NCBI RefSeq assembly: GCF_000968375.1
Contig: NZ_CP009933.1
Span: 3,968,001 to 4,032,000 of the forward strand
Source of the DNA: Clostridium scatologenes
GTDB taxonomy: Bacteria; Bacillota; Clostridia; Clostridiales; Clostridiaceae
Length of the DNA: 64,000 bases
Reading direction: 5' to 3'
Shown here: in pieces, positions 1 to 9,086 of the stretch
How the letters are laid out: every line of letters begins with the position of its first letter
How positions within the stretch are numbered: position 1 is the stretch's first letter
Position numbers and translations under genes: made by a program
The notes under the pieces: model-generated
The model's database searches: none
Told to the model about the DNA's origin: nothing
The model's input: the letters and a program-made list of their open reading frames with translations, nothing else

Positions 1-1
1 A

Positions 2-502
2 TCTGATAGTGGTATGTGTATTGGCGTACATACATATTCTCATGATTACAAAAAAATATACAAAAATTTAAGTACCTATCTTGATGATTATGATGCTTGT
101 TATAACGTTATAAAAAAATTAACCGGAAAAACCCCCTCACCATACATAAGACTTCCGGGTGGCTCTACTAATTTAGTTACAAGTAAAGATAATATAAATT
201 CTATAAAAAGAGCTCTACATGAAAAAGGTCTAAGATATGTAGATTGGAATGTATGTTCTGGAGATGCTGAAAGCCATGTAGTAGCTGTCGATAAGATTAA
301 AAATAATGTTATGACTCAATGTAAAAATAAAAATTTCGCAGTAATTTTAATGCACGATACCTACTATAAGTACTTTACTGTAGATGCATTACCTGATATT
401 ATAAAATATTTAAAAAATGAAGGTTATGTATTTAAAACCTTCGATGATATATCTCCTGCTGAAGAAGAAGAAATGATAAAATTGAAAATAATGAACAAGT
501 AA
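2..502 (+). CDS. Polysaccharide deacetylase (NodB/CE4 family), C-terminal part; 5' end outside window
   Basis: The frame is open from the first bases of the window, so this is the 3' part of a longer gene. It carries the CE4 esterase signatures: HTYSH near the start (metal-binding H-S/T-xxH motif), RLPGG about 35 residues later, a DWNV..SGDA segment, and the closing ILMHDT motif. Such enzymes remove N-acetyl groups from peptidoglycan or other surface polysaccharides, normally outside the membrane. The N-terminal signal or anchor and the first catalytic Asp lie upstream and cannot be checked. The C terminus ends in an acidic stretch (EEEE). A long imperfect hairpin at 534-587 follows the stop. 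The substrate cannot be told from this fragment. Confidence 0.85.
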   Translation, partial: SDSGMCIGVHTYSHDYKKIYKNLSTYLDDYDACYNVIKKLTGKTPSPYIRLPGGSTNLVTSKDNINSIKRALHEKGLRYVDWNVCSGDAESHVVAVDKIKNNVMTQCKNKNFAVILMHDTYYKYFTVDALPDIIKYLKNEGYVFKTFDDISPAEEEEMIKLKIMNK

Positions 503-533
503 ATGGCTAATCTAAATTCACAGTTTAAAATTG

Positions 534-604
534 TGCGACACAAGAGTGCAGTTGAAAGTTACTTCGCTTACATACACTTGTGTCGCATTGTGCTTATTAT
601 GCAA
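534..604. repeat. Hairpin with dispersed-repeat tail between convergent genes
   Basis: Arms 534-548 and 575-587 pair (TGCGACACAAG..GTG with CACTTGTGTCGCA, two bases bulged). The right arm and what follows (TTGTGTCGCATTGTGCTTATT) resemble tails near 14000, 18612, 20866 and 32000, so this is probably a member of a small intergenic repeat family. It may also terminate the flanking convergent genes, but it lacks a clear T run. Confidence 0.5.
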
Positions 605-609
605 TAGTA

Positions 610-1344
610 CTAGCTTTTCTTAGTTTCCCTATTCACAATAAACTCCTTAGCTTTAAGCTCTAGACTATTATCTATTGGATCTAATTTTATTTCCTCTCCG
701 TATCTATTAGATAAAGCTGTTTCAATGAGTCTATCTGCTAGCTCAGGATTTTTCGAAAGAAGAGAACCATGAAAATATGTACAGTAACAATTTTTATATA
801 TACAGCCTTCATATCCATCTTCACCATTATTGCCATACCCTGCAATTGTTTTGCCAAGAGGTTTTAATTCTTTACCTATATAAGTTCTTCCTGAATGATT
901 TTCAAAGCCTACATAAGTTTCATCAAATTCTTCATTGTGAATCACTGTGTTTCCTATAAATCTTACACTGCCACCTTCTGTATATACATCTATAATACCA
1001 AGTCCATCAAGCTTTTCTCCATCAGGTGTTGTATAATATTTACCAAGCAGCTGATATCCACCACAGATAGCAAGAAATACTTTTCCACCTTCTATATATT
1101 CTATCATATCTTCTTTTTTAGTTTGATTTAAATCATCTGAAACTATGGACTGTTCATAATCCTGTCCACCACCAAAAAAAGCTATATCATATTTTAAAGC
1201 TTCAAAAGGATCTCCTATAGATACATTAAACACATTTACCTTTATTCCTCTTTGTTCAGCTCTATATTTCAATATAAGAATATTGCCTAAATCTCCATAT
1301 ACATTTAATAAATCAGGATATAGATGACATATATTAAGTTCCAT
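610..1344 (-). CDS. gatD: Lipid II isoglutaminyl synthase, glutamine amidotransferase subunit GatD
   Basis: A 244-residue class-I glutaminase (CobB/CobQ-like). It hydrolyses glutamine and passes ammonia to MurT, which amidates D-Glu of lipid II to D-isoglutamine. The nucleophile is seen as Cys94 in FLAICGGYQ, and the catalytic His in the YFHGSLL segment near residue 190. The GGGQDYEQ segment near residue 58 is typical of the family. It lies 41 bp downstream of murT in the same direction, the usual murT-gatD operon. The start ATG has AAGGAG about 12 bases upstream. Length matches the family. Confidence 0.93.
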   Translation of the reverse strand: MELNICHLYPDLLNVYGDLGNILILKYRAEQRGIKVNVFNVSIGDPFEALKYDIAFFGGGQDYEQSIVSDDLNQTKKEDMIEYIEGGKVFLAICGGYQLLGKYYTTPDGEKLDGLGIIDVYTEGGSVRFIGNTVIHNEEFDETYVGFENHSGRTYIGKELKPLGKTIAGYGNNGEDGYEGCIYKNCYCTYFHGSLLSKNPELADRLIETALSNRYGEEIKLDPIDNSLELKAKEFIVNRETKKS

Positions 1345-1385
1345 TATATTTACAACTCCTTATCTTTATTATTCTCATGGAAGCT

Positions 1386-2696
1386 TTACCAAAGATTTTT
1401 AATAAATCCTTTATTGTTAAGGAACTTTCTAAAATTAATCATAGCAGTATAAGTAGCAAGTATATAAAGAGTATCATTATCACATTTTCTTATTTCTTCT
1501 AATATATTTTCATAATTTTCACATATAGCAAACTTATCCTGTTGAATCCCTGCTACTTTAAGTCTTATAGCCATATCATATAATCTTATACCAGAAACTA
1601 TTGTTTTATCAATATCCAATGAAGACAACCCTTCAAAATTGACATCCCATATCCAGGACACATCCCTACCATCTGCATAATTATCATTTAAAAGTACTGC
1701 CAAAGAAAATTTCCTTTTATCTAAGCTTATAGTATTTATTGCTTCATTATATCCAGCTGGATTTTTAACTAAAATTATCTTTATATCTTTTCCATCTATA
1801 TTTATACTTTCTTGCCTACCAAAGCTGCTTTTTTGACTTTTCAAGGAATTAAAGATTATAGAATCTGGAATTCCACATACTTTTCCAACTGAATAAGCGC
1901 ATAAGGCATTATATATGTTATATGTACCTGGTTGATTTATATAATATTCATTTCCATTCATCGTTACCAAAGATCCTTCTGTATCTTGTTCTTTTATTTC
2001 ATCTACATAATAATCCAACTCAGGTCTTTTATATCCACAGTTTTCACAATAAAAATCTCCTAGATGATTATAAGTAAGATAATTATACTTATAGGGACTT
2101 TTACACTTTTTGCAAAATTTAGCATCAGCATTTATATCTACTATTTTGTTCTTATTTAAAGAATCCTTAAATCCATAATATATAGTCCTATTAGGAAGTT
2201 CCAAATCTCCTAGTAAAGATTCATCTCCATTCAATACTAAATTAGCTAATGGAACTTTTTCAATTCCTTCAAGTATCTTTTTAAGTGTAGTATATACCTC
2301 ACCATATCTATCTAATTGATCTCTAAATAAATTAGTTACAGTTATAACTTCAGGAGTAACATATTTTGTAACCAGCTTTACATTAGCTTCATCACACTCA
2401 ATAACTGCATACTTTGTAGCTGAACAGCTTGAAAAAGAAAAATGCTCCACAAAACAAGAAACTATTCCTGGAAGCATATTTGCACCTGTATTATTCGTAA
2501 TTACATATTTTTCACTATCTTTTAACATATTATATATCATACTTGTAGTGGTAGTTTTACCATTAGTTCCTGTTATAAGTATAATTTTATAATCTTCACA
2601 TACAGTTTTTAAAATACTCTCATCTAATTTTAAGGCAATCCTGCCCGGAAAGTTACTTCCTCCTTTAAATAAAGCCTTTGATAAGCCTATTATCAT
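1386..2696 (-). CDS. murT: Lipid II isoglutaminyl synthase, Mur-ligase-like subunit MurT
   Basis: A Mur-ligase-like ATPase that acts with GatD on lipid II. The P-loop is GTNGKTT at residues 43-49. A Cys4 zinc ribbon (CKKC ... CENC, about residues 196-222) inserted in the middle domain is typical of MurT, and a DUF1727-type C-terminal domain follows. The given ATG has no visible ribosome binding site. In the same frame the bases upstream still read as sensible family N-terminal sequence (KSFFSIIISK) back to a TGA at 2739-2741, while a GGTGGTGTG stretch lies just beyond it. The true start may therefore be upstream through a rare ATT codon, or a single extra A in the A run has shifted the frame. 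The core enzyme is intact. Confidence 0.92.
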   Translation of the reverse strand: MIIGLSKALFKGGSNFPGRIALKLDESILKTVCEDYKIILITGTNGKTTTTSMIYNMLKDSEKYVITNNTGANMLPGIVSCFVEHFSFSSCSATKYAVIECDEANVKLVTKYVTPEVITVTNLFRDQLDRYGEVYTTLKKILEGIEKVPLANLVLNGDESLLGDLELPNRTIYYGFKDSLNKNKIVDINADAKFCKKCKSPYKYNYLTYNHLGDFYCENCGYKRPELDYYVDEIKEQDTEGSLVTMNGNEYYINQPGTYNIYNALCAYSVGKVCGIPDSIIFNSLKSQKSSFGRQESINIDGKDIKIILVKNPAGYNEAINTISLDKRKFSLAVLLNDNYADGRDVSWIWDVNFEGLSSLDIDKTIVSGIRLYDMAIRLKVAGIQQDKFAICENYENILEEIRKCDNDTLYILATYTAMINFRKFLNNKGFIKNLW

Positions 2697-2984
2697 TTTA
2701 GAAATTATAATACTAAAAAAAGATTTAATTTTAATTTTTCACACCACCCTTGTTATTTGGTTAAGATCTTTGAAAAAATCAACTTAAATTATTAATTGTA
2801 ACTTTACCCTTAACTCTAAATATTATAATACAATATTACTTTTTTTACATCACAATTTTTTACACTGAACCCCTTCTACTTCGTGAATTATGAAACAAAT
2901 TTAAAATTTCGAAGGTATGCAACATTTTTCACAATATATCTTAATGTTATCTATATTCTTTATACAAAATTGTTGCTTGTACAA
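2697..2984. other. Intergenic region upstream of murT
   Basis: AT-rich, no credible ORF. On the minus strand a good -10 (TATAAT, complement near 2820) lies upstream of murT, but I see no convincing -35 at the right distance. No strong terminator is visible after the sigma-54 activator gene. Confidence 0.4.
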
Positions 2985-4451
2985 CTAAGTATCACTATTT
3001 TTACAATCACTTTTACTTCTATATTTTTTTCTTTTTCTTACAAGGGTTGATGCATCTATGCCTAACTCCTTGGCTGCTGCTCTAACATTGCCATATTTTT
3101 TAAAAGTAGTTTCTATGAGTACTTCTTCTAAATTTTCAACAGCTTCTTTCAAAGTAAAATGTTTATCTTTATTATTCTCCACTAAATTGTAATCTCCAAG
3201 CATTCTAACTGTTAAATCGTCTCTAAGTATTTTATCGCCTTTACTCATAATTACGGTTCTCTCTATTATGTTTCTGAGTTCTCTTACGTTTCCAGGCCAA
3301 TCATATTTATATAAATAATCTATTGCTGCACAAGTTAGAGATTTATTAAAATTATATTTCTTATTAAATTTATTCAAAAAATGCATTGCTAATGGCTTAA
3401 TATCTTTTTTTCTTTTTCTTAAAGGCAACACTGTAATAGGTATTACATTTAAACGATAATATAAATCTTCTCTAAAAAGCTTTTTATCCACCATTTTTTT
3501 TAAATCTCTATTAGTTGCTGCTATAACCCTTACATCTATTTTAATAGTCCTGGTACCACCTACTCTAGTAATCTCCCTTTCCTGAAGCACTCTAAGAAGC
3601 TTAACTTGCATATCTAATGGCAATTCTCCTACTTCATCCAAAAATAAGTTTCCGTTATTACACATTTCAAATAATCCAATTTTACCTTCCCTATTAGCTC
3701 CAGTAAAGGCTCCTTTTTCATAACCAAAAAATTCTGATTCCATAAGATGCTCTGGAATTGCCCCACAATTTATTTTTATAAAATTGTTATTACATCTTTT
3801 ACTATTTTTATGTATATATTTAGCAATTTCTTCTTTACCTGACCCTGTCTCACCAAGTAAAAGTACAGTAGCATCTACTTTTGCTACCTTCTTAGCCATT
3901 TGTAAAACATTAATTGTATTCTCATCTTCTACTATAATATCTGAAAATTTTAAAAGCTGATTTTTTAAGTTATCTGTATTAGAAGAGTATTGACTTTTAA
4001 GCATTTCCTCTTTCTTTTCCAGCTGTTCCTCTAATTCATACAACTCTATAACATCTCTTACACTTGTAACTACCATAGTTACATTTCCTTCTCTATCAAA
4101 TATAGGATTGCTGGAAACCAATACCTTCTTTCCAGTTTTTAATTTTTGTTCAATGGTTACACTTTTTTTATATTTTAAAACTATTAGGGTTGCTGATTTC
4201 GACACGTATCCATCTTTTTCTAAAGACAACATGTTTTTTTTCAATACTTCTTCTCTTTTTATACCAGTAATTTTTTCCCAATATTTATTTACCAATATAG
4301 TATTGCCATATTTATCGGTAACATAAACACCATCATTAAATTCTTCAATTACATCCTGCAATTCCTTTAATTTAAATTTTAGAAGATCCAATTCCATTTC
4401 TAAGTCACAAGAATCAGAAAGAATGTTACTTACTAATTGTTGAATTTCCAT
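2985..4451 (-). CDS. Sigma-54-dependent transcriptional activator (PAS-AAA+-Fis HTH)
   Basis: A bacterial enhancer-binding protein of about 488 residues. A PAS sensor (about residues 30-135) is followed by a short coiled coil, then the sigma-54 AAA+ domain with Walker A GETGSGKE near 200 and the sigma-54 contact loop GAFTGA near 247. A Fis-type helix-turn-helix ends the protein (VRAAAKELGIDASTLVRKR). No receiver domain is present, so the PAS domain is the likely sensor. The frame also opens at a TTG at 4463, but that codon abuts the AGGAGG, so I take the ATG at 4451. It lies in the same direction just past etfA, and the butyryl-CoA operon has a sigma-54 promoter, so it is probably that operon's activator (inference). 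It could instead serve a distant target. Confidence 0.9.
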   Translation of the reverse strand: MEIQQLVSNILSDSCDLEMELDLLKFKLKELQDVIEEFNDGVYVTDKYGNTILVNKYWEKITGIKREEVLKKNMLSLEKDGYVSKSATLIVLKYKKSVTIEQKLKTGKKVLVSSNPIFDREGNVTMVVTSVRDVIELYELEEQLEKKEEMLKSQYSSNTDNLKNQLLKFSDIIVEDENTINVLQMAKKVAKVDATVLLLGETGSGKEEIAKYIHKNSKRCNNNFIKINCGAIPEHLMESEFFGYEKGAFTGANREGKIGLFEMCNNGNLFLDEVGELPLDMQVKLLRVLQEREITRVGGTRTIKIDVRVIAATNRDLKKMVDKKLFREDLYYRLNVIPITVLPLRKRKKDIKPLAMHFLNKFNKKYNFNKSLTCAAIDYLYKYDWPGNVRELRNIIERTVIMSKGDKILRDDLTVRMLGDYNLVENNKDKHFTLKEAVENLEEVLIETTFKKYGNVRAAAKELGIDASTLVRKRKKYRSKSDCKNSDT

Positions 4452-4498
4452 AAAGTAGTGCAACCTCCTACCTATTATACATTGATAAAAAATATAAA

Positions 4499-4519
4499 TA
4501 ATTGTATTAAATACAATTA
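4499..4519. promoter_or_regulatory. Palindrome upstream of the sigma-54 activator gene
   Basis: TAATTGTATT and AATACAATTA form perfect 10-base arms around one central base, about 50 bases upstream of the activator start. It is operator-like and could be an autoregulatory site. Chance palindromes are common in AT-rich DNA. Confidence 0.35.
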
Positions 4520-4561
4520 CTTATATTTTCTATCAATTATACTATATAATTATATTTAATT

Positions 4562-4618
4562 CAAAAAATAAAAAACTTCGTATACGCATTTTTACAAACT
4601 TATATACGAAATTTTTTA
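4562..4618 (-). terminator. Rho-independent terminator after etfA
   Basis: Stem TTCGTATA (4577-4584) with TATACGAA (4603-4610). On the minus strand it is followed by GTTTTTTATTTTTT. It sits between etfA and the activator gene, so the activator may have its own promoter or rely on read-through. Confidence 0.75.
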
Positions 4619-4650
4619 TCTATATATTTTGAAGTGAGTTTTAATGTATG

Positions 4651-5655
4651 CTAATTATTTAAAGCTTTTATTTCAGCTACCATTTCAGGAATAATCTTTT
4701 TATAATCCCCTACTATAGCTAGATCTGCTACTTTCATTATTGCAGCACCTTCATCTTTGTTTATTGCTATTATATAATCACTGTCCTGCATTCCTGCTAA
4801 ATGCTGAATTGCTCCTGATATTCCACATGCTATATATACTATAGGTTTTACTGTTTGTCCTGTTTGTCCTACTTGGCATGCCTTGTCTACCCAGCCATTT
4901 TCTACTGCTGCTCTTGAACCTGCTATTGTTCCTCCTAGTACATCTGCTAATTCCTTCAATGGTGCAAAGCCTTCTTTGCTTCCTATTCCTCTTCCTCCAG
5001 ATACTATGAACTGTGCTTCTCCTATATCCATAACATCTTTTGCTATTTTTACTACTTCATCTACTTTTACTCTTATATCTGATGCCTTTATATTTGCATT
5101 TATTTTTTCTATTTCACCTTTTCTTGATGTATCCTTTTGTAATTTTTCAAATACTCCAGGTCTTACTGTTGACATCTGTGGTCTATTATCAGCACATTCT
5201 ATTGTTGCCATTAAATTTCCACCAAATGCTGGTCTTGTCATTTGAAGATGTTTTGTTTCTGCATCTATGTCTAGTCCTGTACAATCTGCTGTAAGTCCTG
5301 TTGATAATCTTGCTGATACTCTTGGGCCTAAATCTCTTCCTATATATGTTGCTCCTACAAGTATTGCTTCTGGTTTTCTTTCCTGTACTAGTTCACATAT
5401 TACTTTTGCATATCCATCTGTTGTATAGTGTTTTAATAATGGACTATCTGCATATATTACTTTGTCTGCTCCATATGCTGCTAATTCTTTTGCTATGTCA
5501 TCAGCTTCACTTCCAAGTAATAATGCTGTTACTTCTGTTCCTAATTTATCTGCTAGCTCTTTGCCTTTTCCTATTAGCTCTAAGGCTACTTTTTGTAGCT
5601 TTCCATCTCTCTGTTCAGCAAATACCCATACGCCTTTATAATCTGCTATATTCAT
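4651..5655 (-). CDS. etfA: Electron transfer flavoprotein alpha subunit
   Basis: 334 residues. The N-terminal half is an adenine-nucleotide-hydrolase-like fold, and the C-terminal half carries the FAD-binding signature (VSGGRGIGS, then GQTGQTVKP and IACGISGAIQHLAGM). It pairs with EtfB and, in clostridia, with butyryl-CoA dehydrogenase, where the complex bifurcates electrons from NADH to crotonyl-CoA and ferredoxin. It is the last gene of the crt-hbd-thl-bcd-etfB-etfA operon. The start ATG has AGGAGG at normal spacing. A 93-bp gap with a hairpin separates it from etfB. Confidence 0.96.
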   Translation of the reverse strand: MNIADYKGVWVFAEQRDGKLQKVALELIGKGKELADKLGTEVTALLLGSEADDIAKELAAYGADKVIYADSPLLKHYTTDGYAKVICELVQERKPEAILVGATYIGRDLGPRVSARLSTGLTADCTGLDIDAETKHLQMTRPAFGGNLMATIECADNRPQMSTVRPGVFEKLQKDTSRKGEIEKINANIKASDIRVKVDEVVKIAKDVMDIGEAQFIVSGGRGIGSKEGFAPLKELADVLGGTIAGSRAAVENGWVDKACQVGQTGQTVKPIVYIACGISGAIQHLAGMQDSDYIIAINKDEGAAIMKVADLAIVGDYKKIIPEMVAEIKALNN

Positions 5656-5748
5656 GCTAAAAAACCTCCTAATATTTTAATGAAACTCCTCCTCCTTACG
5701 TCGGATGAGTAAGCGATCATCTCAAAATCACAGATTTTGGATGCCTGC
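5656..5748 (-). other. etfB-etfA spacer with a hairpin and a dispersed-repeat-like segment
   Basis: CAAAATC-TGT-GATTTTG forms a core stem (about 5723-5739). It extends imperfectly through CATC/GATG and AAGC/GCTT to roughly 40 bases. The next bases on the plus strand contain CCTTACGTCGGA, also found in the repeat at 20650. No T run follows, so this is more likely an RNA-processing or stability element than a terminator. Confidence 0.4.
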
Positions 5749-6528
5749 TTATACATAGTGTTTTTCTTTCAATTTTGAAACTGCATAAGCTGCTGCTTCT
5801 TTAAATGGCTTGTTTACAAGTTCTCCTGCACCCTTTGCTTCCTTTGTTGCTGATCTCTTTACCTTTGTTGGTGATCCTGATAATCCTAGAAGTGCTTTAT
5901 CTACACCTATATCATTTGCTGTCCATACTTTTACTTCTTGTTTAAATACATTAAATATATTCTTCATATGCATGTATCTTGGAACATTTAATTCTTTTAT
6001 TGCTGTTAAAAGTACTGGTGCCTTTACTGTTAAATCTTCATATCCGTCTTCCCATGCTTTTCTTACCTTTATTTTATCTCCATCAATGTTTACCTTTTCA
6101 ACATATGTTATCTGAGGTATTCCTAAATGTTCTGCTATTTCTGGTCCTACTTGCGCTGTATCTCCATCTATTGCTTGTCTTCCTGCAAAAACTATATCAT
6201 AATCTAATTTCTTTAATGCGCCTGCAAGTGCATGTGATGTTGCTAATGTATCTGCTCCTGCAAAAGCTCTATCTGTTATTAGTATAGCTTCATCTGCTCC
6301 CATAGCTAAAGCTTCTCTTAAAGCTACTTCTGCTTGTGGAGGTCCCATACTTATTACTGTAATCTTAGCACCTGCATTTTCCTTTAATACTAATGCTTCT
6401 TCTAATGCATTTTTATCATCTGGATTTATTATTGATGGAACACCTTCTCTTATTAATGTTCCTGTCTTTGGATCTATTTTTACTTCTGTTGTATCTGGTA
6501 CTTGTTTTAAGCAAACAACTATATTCAT
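5749..6528 (-). CDS. etfB: Electron transfer flavoprotein beta subunit
   Basis: 259 residues, the normal EtfB length. The N terminus reads VVCLKQVPDTTEV, and the family motif VFAGRQAIDGDTAQVGP (nucleotide-binding region) is present near residues 116-132. It forms a heterodimer with EtfA. In bifurcating clostridial complexes the EtfB FAD takes electrons from NADH. It starts 12 bp after bcd stops, with AGGAGG in that gap, so translation with bcd is probably coupled. Confidence 0.96.
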   Translation of the reverse strand: MNIVVCLKQVPDTTEVKIDPKTGTLIREGVPSIINPDDKNALEEALVLKENAGAKITVISMGPPQAEVALREALAMGADEAILITDRAFAGADTLATSHALAGALKKLDYDIVFAGRQAIDGDTAQVGPEIAEHLGIPQITYVEKVNIDGDKIKVRKAWEDGYEDLTVKAPVLLTAIKELNVPRYMHMKNIFNVFKQEVKVWTANDIGVDKALLGLSGSPTKVKRSATKEAKGAGELVNKPFKEAAAYAVSKLKEKHYV

Positions 6529-6540
6529 TTAAAAAACCTC

Positions 6541-7680
6541 CTATTTTAATCTGCTTCCTGATATAACCATTTTCTGAACTTGAGATGTTCCTTCATATAT
6601 TTCTGTTATTTTAGCATCTCTCATCATTCTTTCTACTGGATAATCCTTAGTATATCCATATCCTCCAAATAACTGCACTGCTTTTGTTGTTACTTCCATG
6701 GCTGTATCTGCTGCAAACAATTTTGCTCTTGCTGCATCTACTGTATATGGAAGTCCCTTTTCTTTCTTCATTGCTGCTTTATATACTAAGTTTCTTGCAG
6801 CTTCAATTTTCACATCCATTTCTGCTACCATCCAAGCTAAACCTTGGAATTTGCTAAGTGGTTTTCCAAATTGTTTTCTTTCATGCATATATTTTATAGC
6901 TTCATCTAAAGCACCTTCTGATATTCCTAATGCTTGTGCTGCTATACCAATTCTTCCTCCATCAAGAGTTTTCATTGCTATACCAAAACCTTTTCCTTCT
7001 TTTCCTATTAAATTTTCTACTGGTACTTTAACATCCTCAAATATAAGTTCTGTTGTTGATGAAGCCCTTATTCCCAATTTATTTTCAACTTTTCCAAATG
7101 AGAAGCCTGGCATTCCTTTTTCTAGTATAAATGCTGATATTCCTTTGTTTCCTTTGCTTCTATCTGTCATTGCAAATACTACAAATACATCTGCATAAGC
7201 ACCATTTGTTATAAATATTTTTTGACCATTTAATATATAATGATCTCCTTCAAGAATAGCCAAACTTTGTTGAGCTGATGAATCTGTACCTGCGTTTGGT
7301 TCAGTTAAGCCAAATGCTCCTATTTTTTCTCCTTTTGCAAGAGGTACTAAGTATTTTTGTTTCTGTTCTTCTGATCCAAATTGTTGAATTAAAGACGCAC
7401 AAAGAGAAGTATGTGCTGAAAGAATAGTTGATGTTGTTGCGCATACTTTAGCTAATTCTTCTACGGCTAGTATATATGAAAGAGTATCTCCACCAGCCCC
7501 ACCATATTCTTTAGCAATAGGCATACCCATCATGCCATACTTAGCCATTTTCTTTACAGTTTCAAGTGGATATCTTTCTGTTTCGTCTATTTCTGCTGCT
7601 AGGGGTTTAACTTCATTTTCTGCAAATTCACTTACCATTTGTTTTACAAATTCTTGTTCCTTTGTCAATGTAAAATCCAT
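6541..7680 (-). CDS. bcd: Butyryl-CoA dehydrogenase (short-chain acyl-CoA dehydrogenase)
   Basis: 379 residues, full acyl-CoA dehydrogenase length. It reduces crotonyl-CoA to butyryl-CoA with electrons from EtfAB. The family signatures are GAFGLTEPNAGTD (about residues 120-132) and the C-terminal QLFGGYGYTKDYPVERMMRD. The catalytic Glu is in the ITEIYEGTSQ segment near residue 365. Its position between thl and etfB marks it as the fermentative enzyme rather than a fatty-acid oxidation one. AGGAGG precedes the ATG. Confidence 0.96.
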   Translation of the reverse strand: MDFTLTKEQEFVKQMVSEFAENEVKPLAAEIDETERYPLETVKKMAKYGMMGMPIAKEYGGAGGDTLSYILAVEELAKVCATTSTILSAHTSLCASLIQQFGSEEQKQKYLVPLAKGEKIGAFGLTEPNAGTDSSAQQSLAILEGDHYILNGQKIFITNGAYADVFVVFAMTDRSKGNKGISAFILEKGMPGFSFGKVENKLGIRASSTTELIFEDVKVPVENLIGKEGKGFGIAMKTLDGGRIGIAAQALGISEGALDEAIKYMHERKQFGKPLSKFQGLAWMVAEMDVKIEAARNLVYKAAMKKEKGLPYTVDAARAKLFAADTAMEVTTKAVQLFGGYGYTKDYPVERMMRDAKITEIYEGTSQVQKMVISGSRLK

Positions 7681-7731
7681 AAAAAGTCCTCCTAAATTTA
7701 TTTTATTTAATTAAATAACATCTAATTTTTT

Positions 7732-7771
7732 AATATACAGCTAAAGTTAGAAATAACCTTAGCTGTATATT
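7732..7771 (-). other. Perfect 13-bp hairpin in the thl-bcd spacer
   Basis: AATATACAGCTAA (7732-7744) pairs exactly with TTAGCTGTATATT (7759-7771) over a 14-base loop. In the direction of the operon it is followed by an A run, not a T run, so it is not a standard terminator. It is better read as a processing or mRNA-stability hairpin protecting the bcd-etfBA message. Confidence 0.5.
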
Positions 7772-7848
7772 ATGATATTTTAAAATTAAATAAGTCTAAA
7801 GTCTCAAGCCGCCAAAGGTCTCAAGCTCTTACTCTTTAATTTTTTTAC

Positions 7849-9027
7849 TTAGCATCTTTCAACTATTACAGATGTTCCCATTCCTCCACCTATGCATAAA
7901 GTTGCTAGGCCTTTTTTAGAACCTCTTTTTTGCATTTCATATAAAAGTGTAGTTAAAATTCTAGCTCCAGAGCATCCTACTGGATGACCTAATGCTACAG
8001 CTCCTCCATTTACATTAACTTTGCTCATATCAAATTTTAAGTCTCTTGCTACTGCTAAACTTTGAGCTGCAAAAGCTTCATTTGCTTCTATTAAATCTAA
8101 ATCATCTACTGTCATACCAGCTCTTTCTAAAGCAAGTTTAGTAGAATGGAATGGACCATATCCCATTATTGCTGGATCTAATCCTTTTGTTCCATAAGAA
8201 ACTATTTTAGCCATAGGTTTTAATCCTAATTCTTTTGCTTTATCAGCACTCATAATTACTAGTGCTGATGCTGCATCATTTATTCCTGAAGCATTTCCTG
8301 CTGTAACTGTTCCACCTTTTTTGAAAGCTGGTTTTAATTTAGCTAATGCTTCAATAGTTGTTCCTGGTCTTGGTCCCTCATCTGTATCAAATATTACTTC
8401 ACCTTTTCTAGTTTTTATAACTACAGGAACTATTTCATCTTTAAATTTTCCTGCTTTTATTGCTGCTTCTGCTTTATTTTGTGAATTTACTGAAAAGGCA
8501 TCTTGTTCTTCTCTTGTTATATGCCATTGATCTGCTATATTTTCAGCAGTCATTCCCATATGATAATTATTAAATGCATCAAATAGACCATCATGAAGTA
8601 AAGAATCTTGCATTTCTGTTGCTCCCATTCTTTGTCCCCATCTTCCTGATTGAAGTACATATGGAGTTCTTGACATATTGTCCATTCCACCTGCAACTAT
8701 AATATCTTCGTCACCTGATTTTATTATTTGTGCTGCCAAACTTACAGTTCTAAGACCTGAACCACAAAGTATATTTACTGTCATAGCTGGAACTTCTACT
8801 GGAATGCCAGCTTGAACTGATGCTTGTCTAGCTGCATTTTGTCCAAGTCCTGCTTGATATACACAGCCCATCATTACTTCTCCAACTTGTTCTGGTTTTA
8901 TTCCTGCTCTTTTTACAGCTTCTTTAATAACAATAGATCCTAAATCAACAGTTGTTACATCTTTTAATGCTCCTCCAAATTTACCTATAGCAGTTCTAAC
9001 TGCGCTAACTATAACTACTTCTTTCAT
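7849..9027 (-). CDS. thl: Acetyl-CoA acetyltransferase (thiolase)
   Basis: 392 residues. It condenses two acetyl-CoA to acetoacetyl-CoA, the entry step to C4. The nucleophile is Cys88 in NILCGSGL. The [10 protein letters not shown] segment carries the catalytic His, and CIGGGMG near the end carries the second Cys. The frame opens 11 codons earlier, but the ATG at 9027 (MKEVVIVSA) has AGGAGG at good spacing and is the family start. Unlike the C. acetobutylicum crt operon, thiolase lies inside the operon here, between hbd and bcd. Confidence 0.95.
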   Translation of the reverse strand: MKEVVIVSAVRTAIGKFGGALKDVTTVDLGSIVIKEAVKRAGIKPEQVGEVMMGCVYQAGLGQNAARQASVQAGIPVEVPAMTVNILCGSGLRTVSLAAQIIKSGDEDIIVAGGMDNMSRTPYVLQSGRWGQRMGATEMQDSLLHDGLFDAFNNYHMGMTAENIADQWHITREEQDAFSVNSQNKAEAAIKAGKFKDEIVPVVIKTRKGEVIFDTDEGPRPGTTIEALAKLKPAFKKGGTVTAGNASGINDAASALVIMSADKAKELGLKPMAKIVSYGTKGLDPAIMGYGPFHSTKLALERAGMTVDDLDLIEANEAFAAQSLAVARDLKFDMSKVNVNGGAVALGHPVGCSGARILTTLLYEMQKRGSKKGLATLCIGGGMGTSVIVERC

Positions 9028-9086
9028 GTTATTTCCTCCTAAAATTCTTATTTTATACAATTATTAAATATTTTTATATTAACTAA

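Noticed and set aside
4883..6287. Long plus-strand ORFs opposite etfA and etfB
   Set aside because: They are antisense shadows of highly expressed genes with biased codon use, are Leu-rich or repetitive, and have no ribosome binding site or family resemblance.
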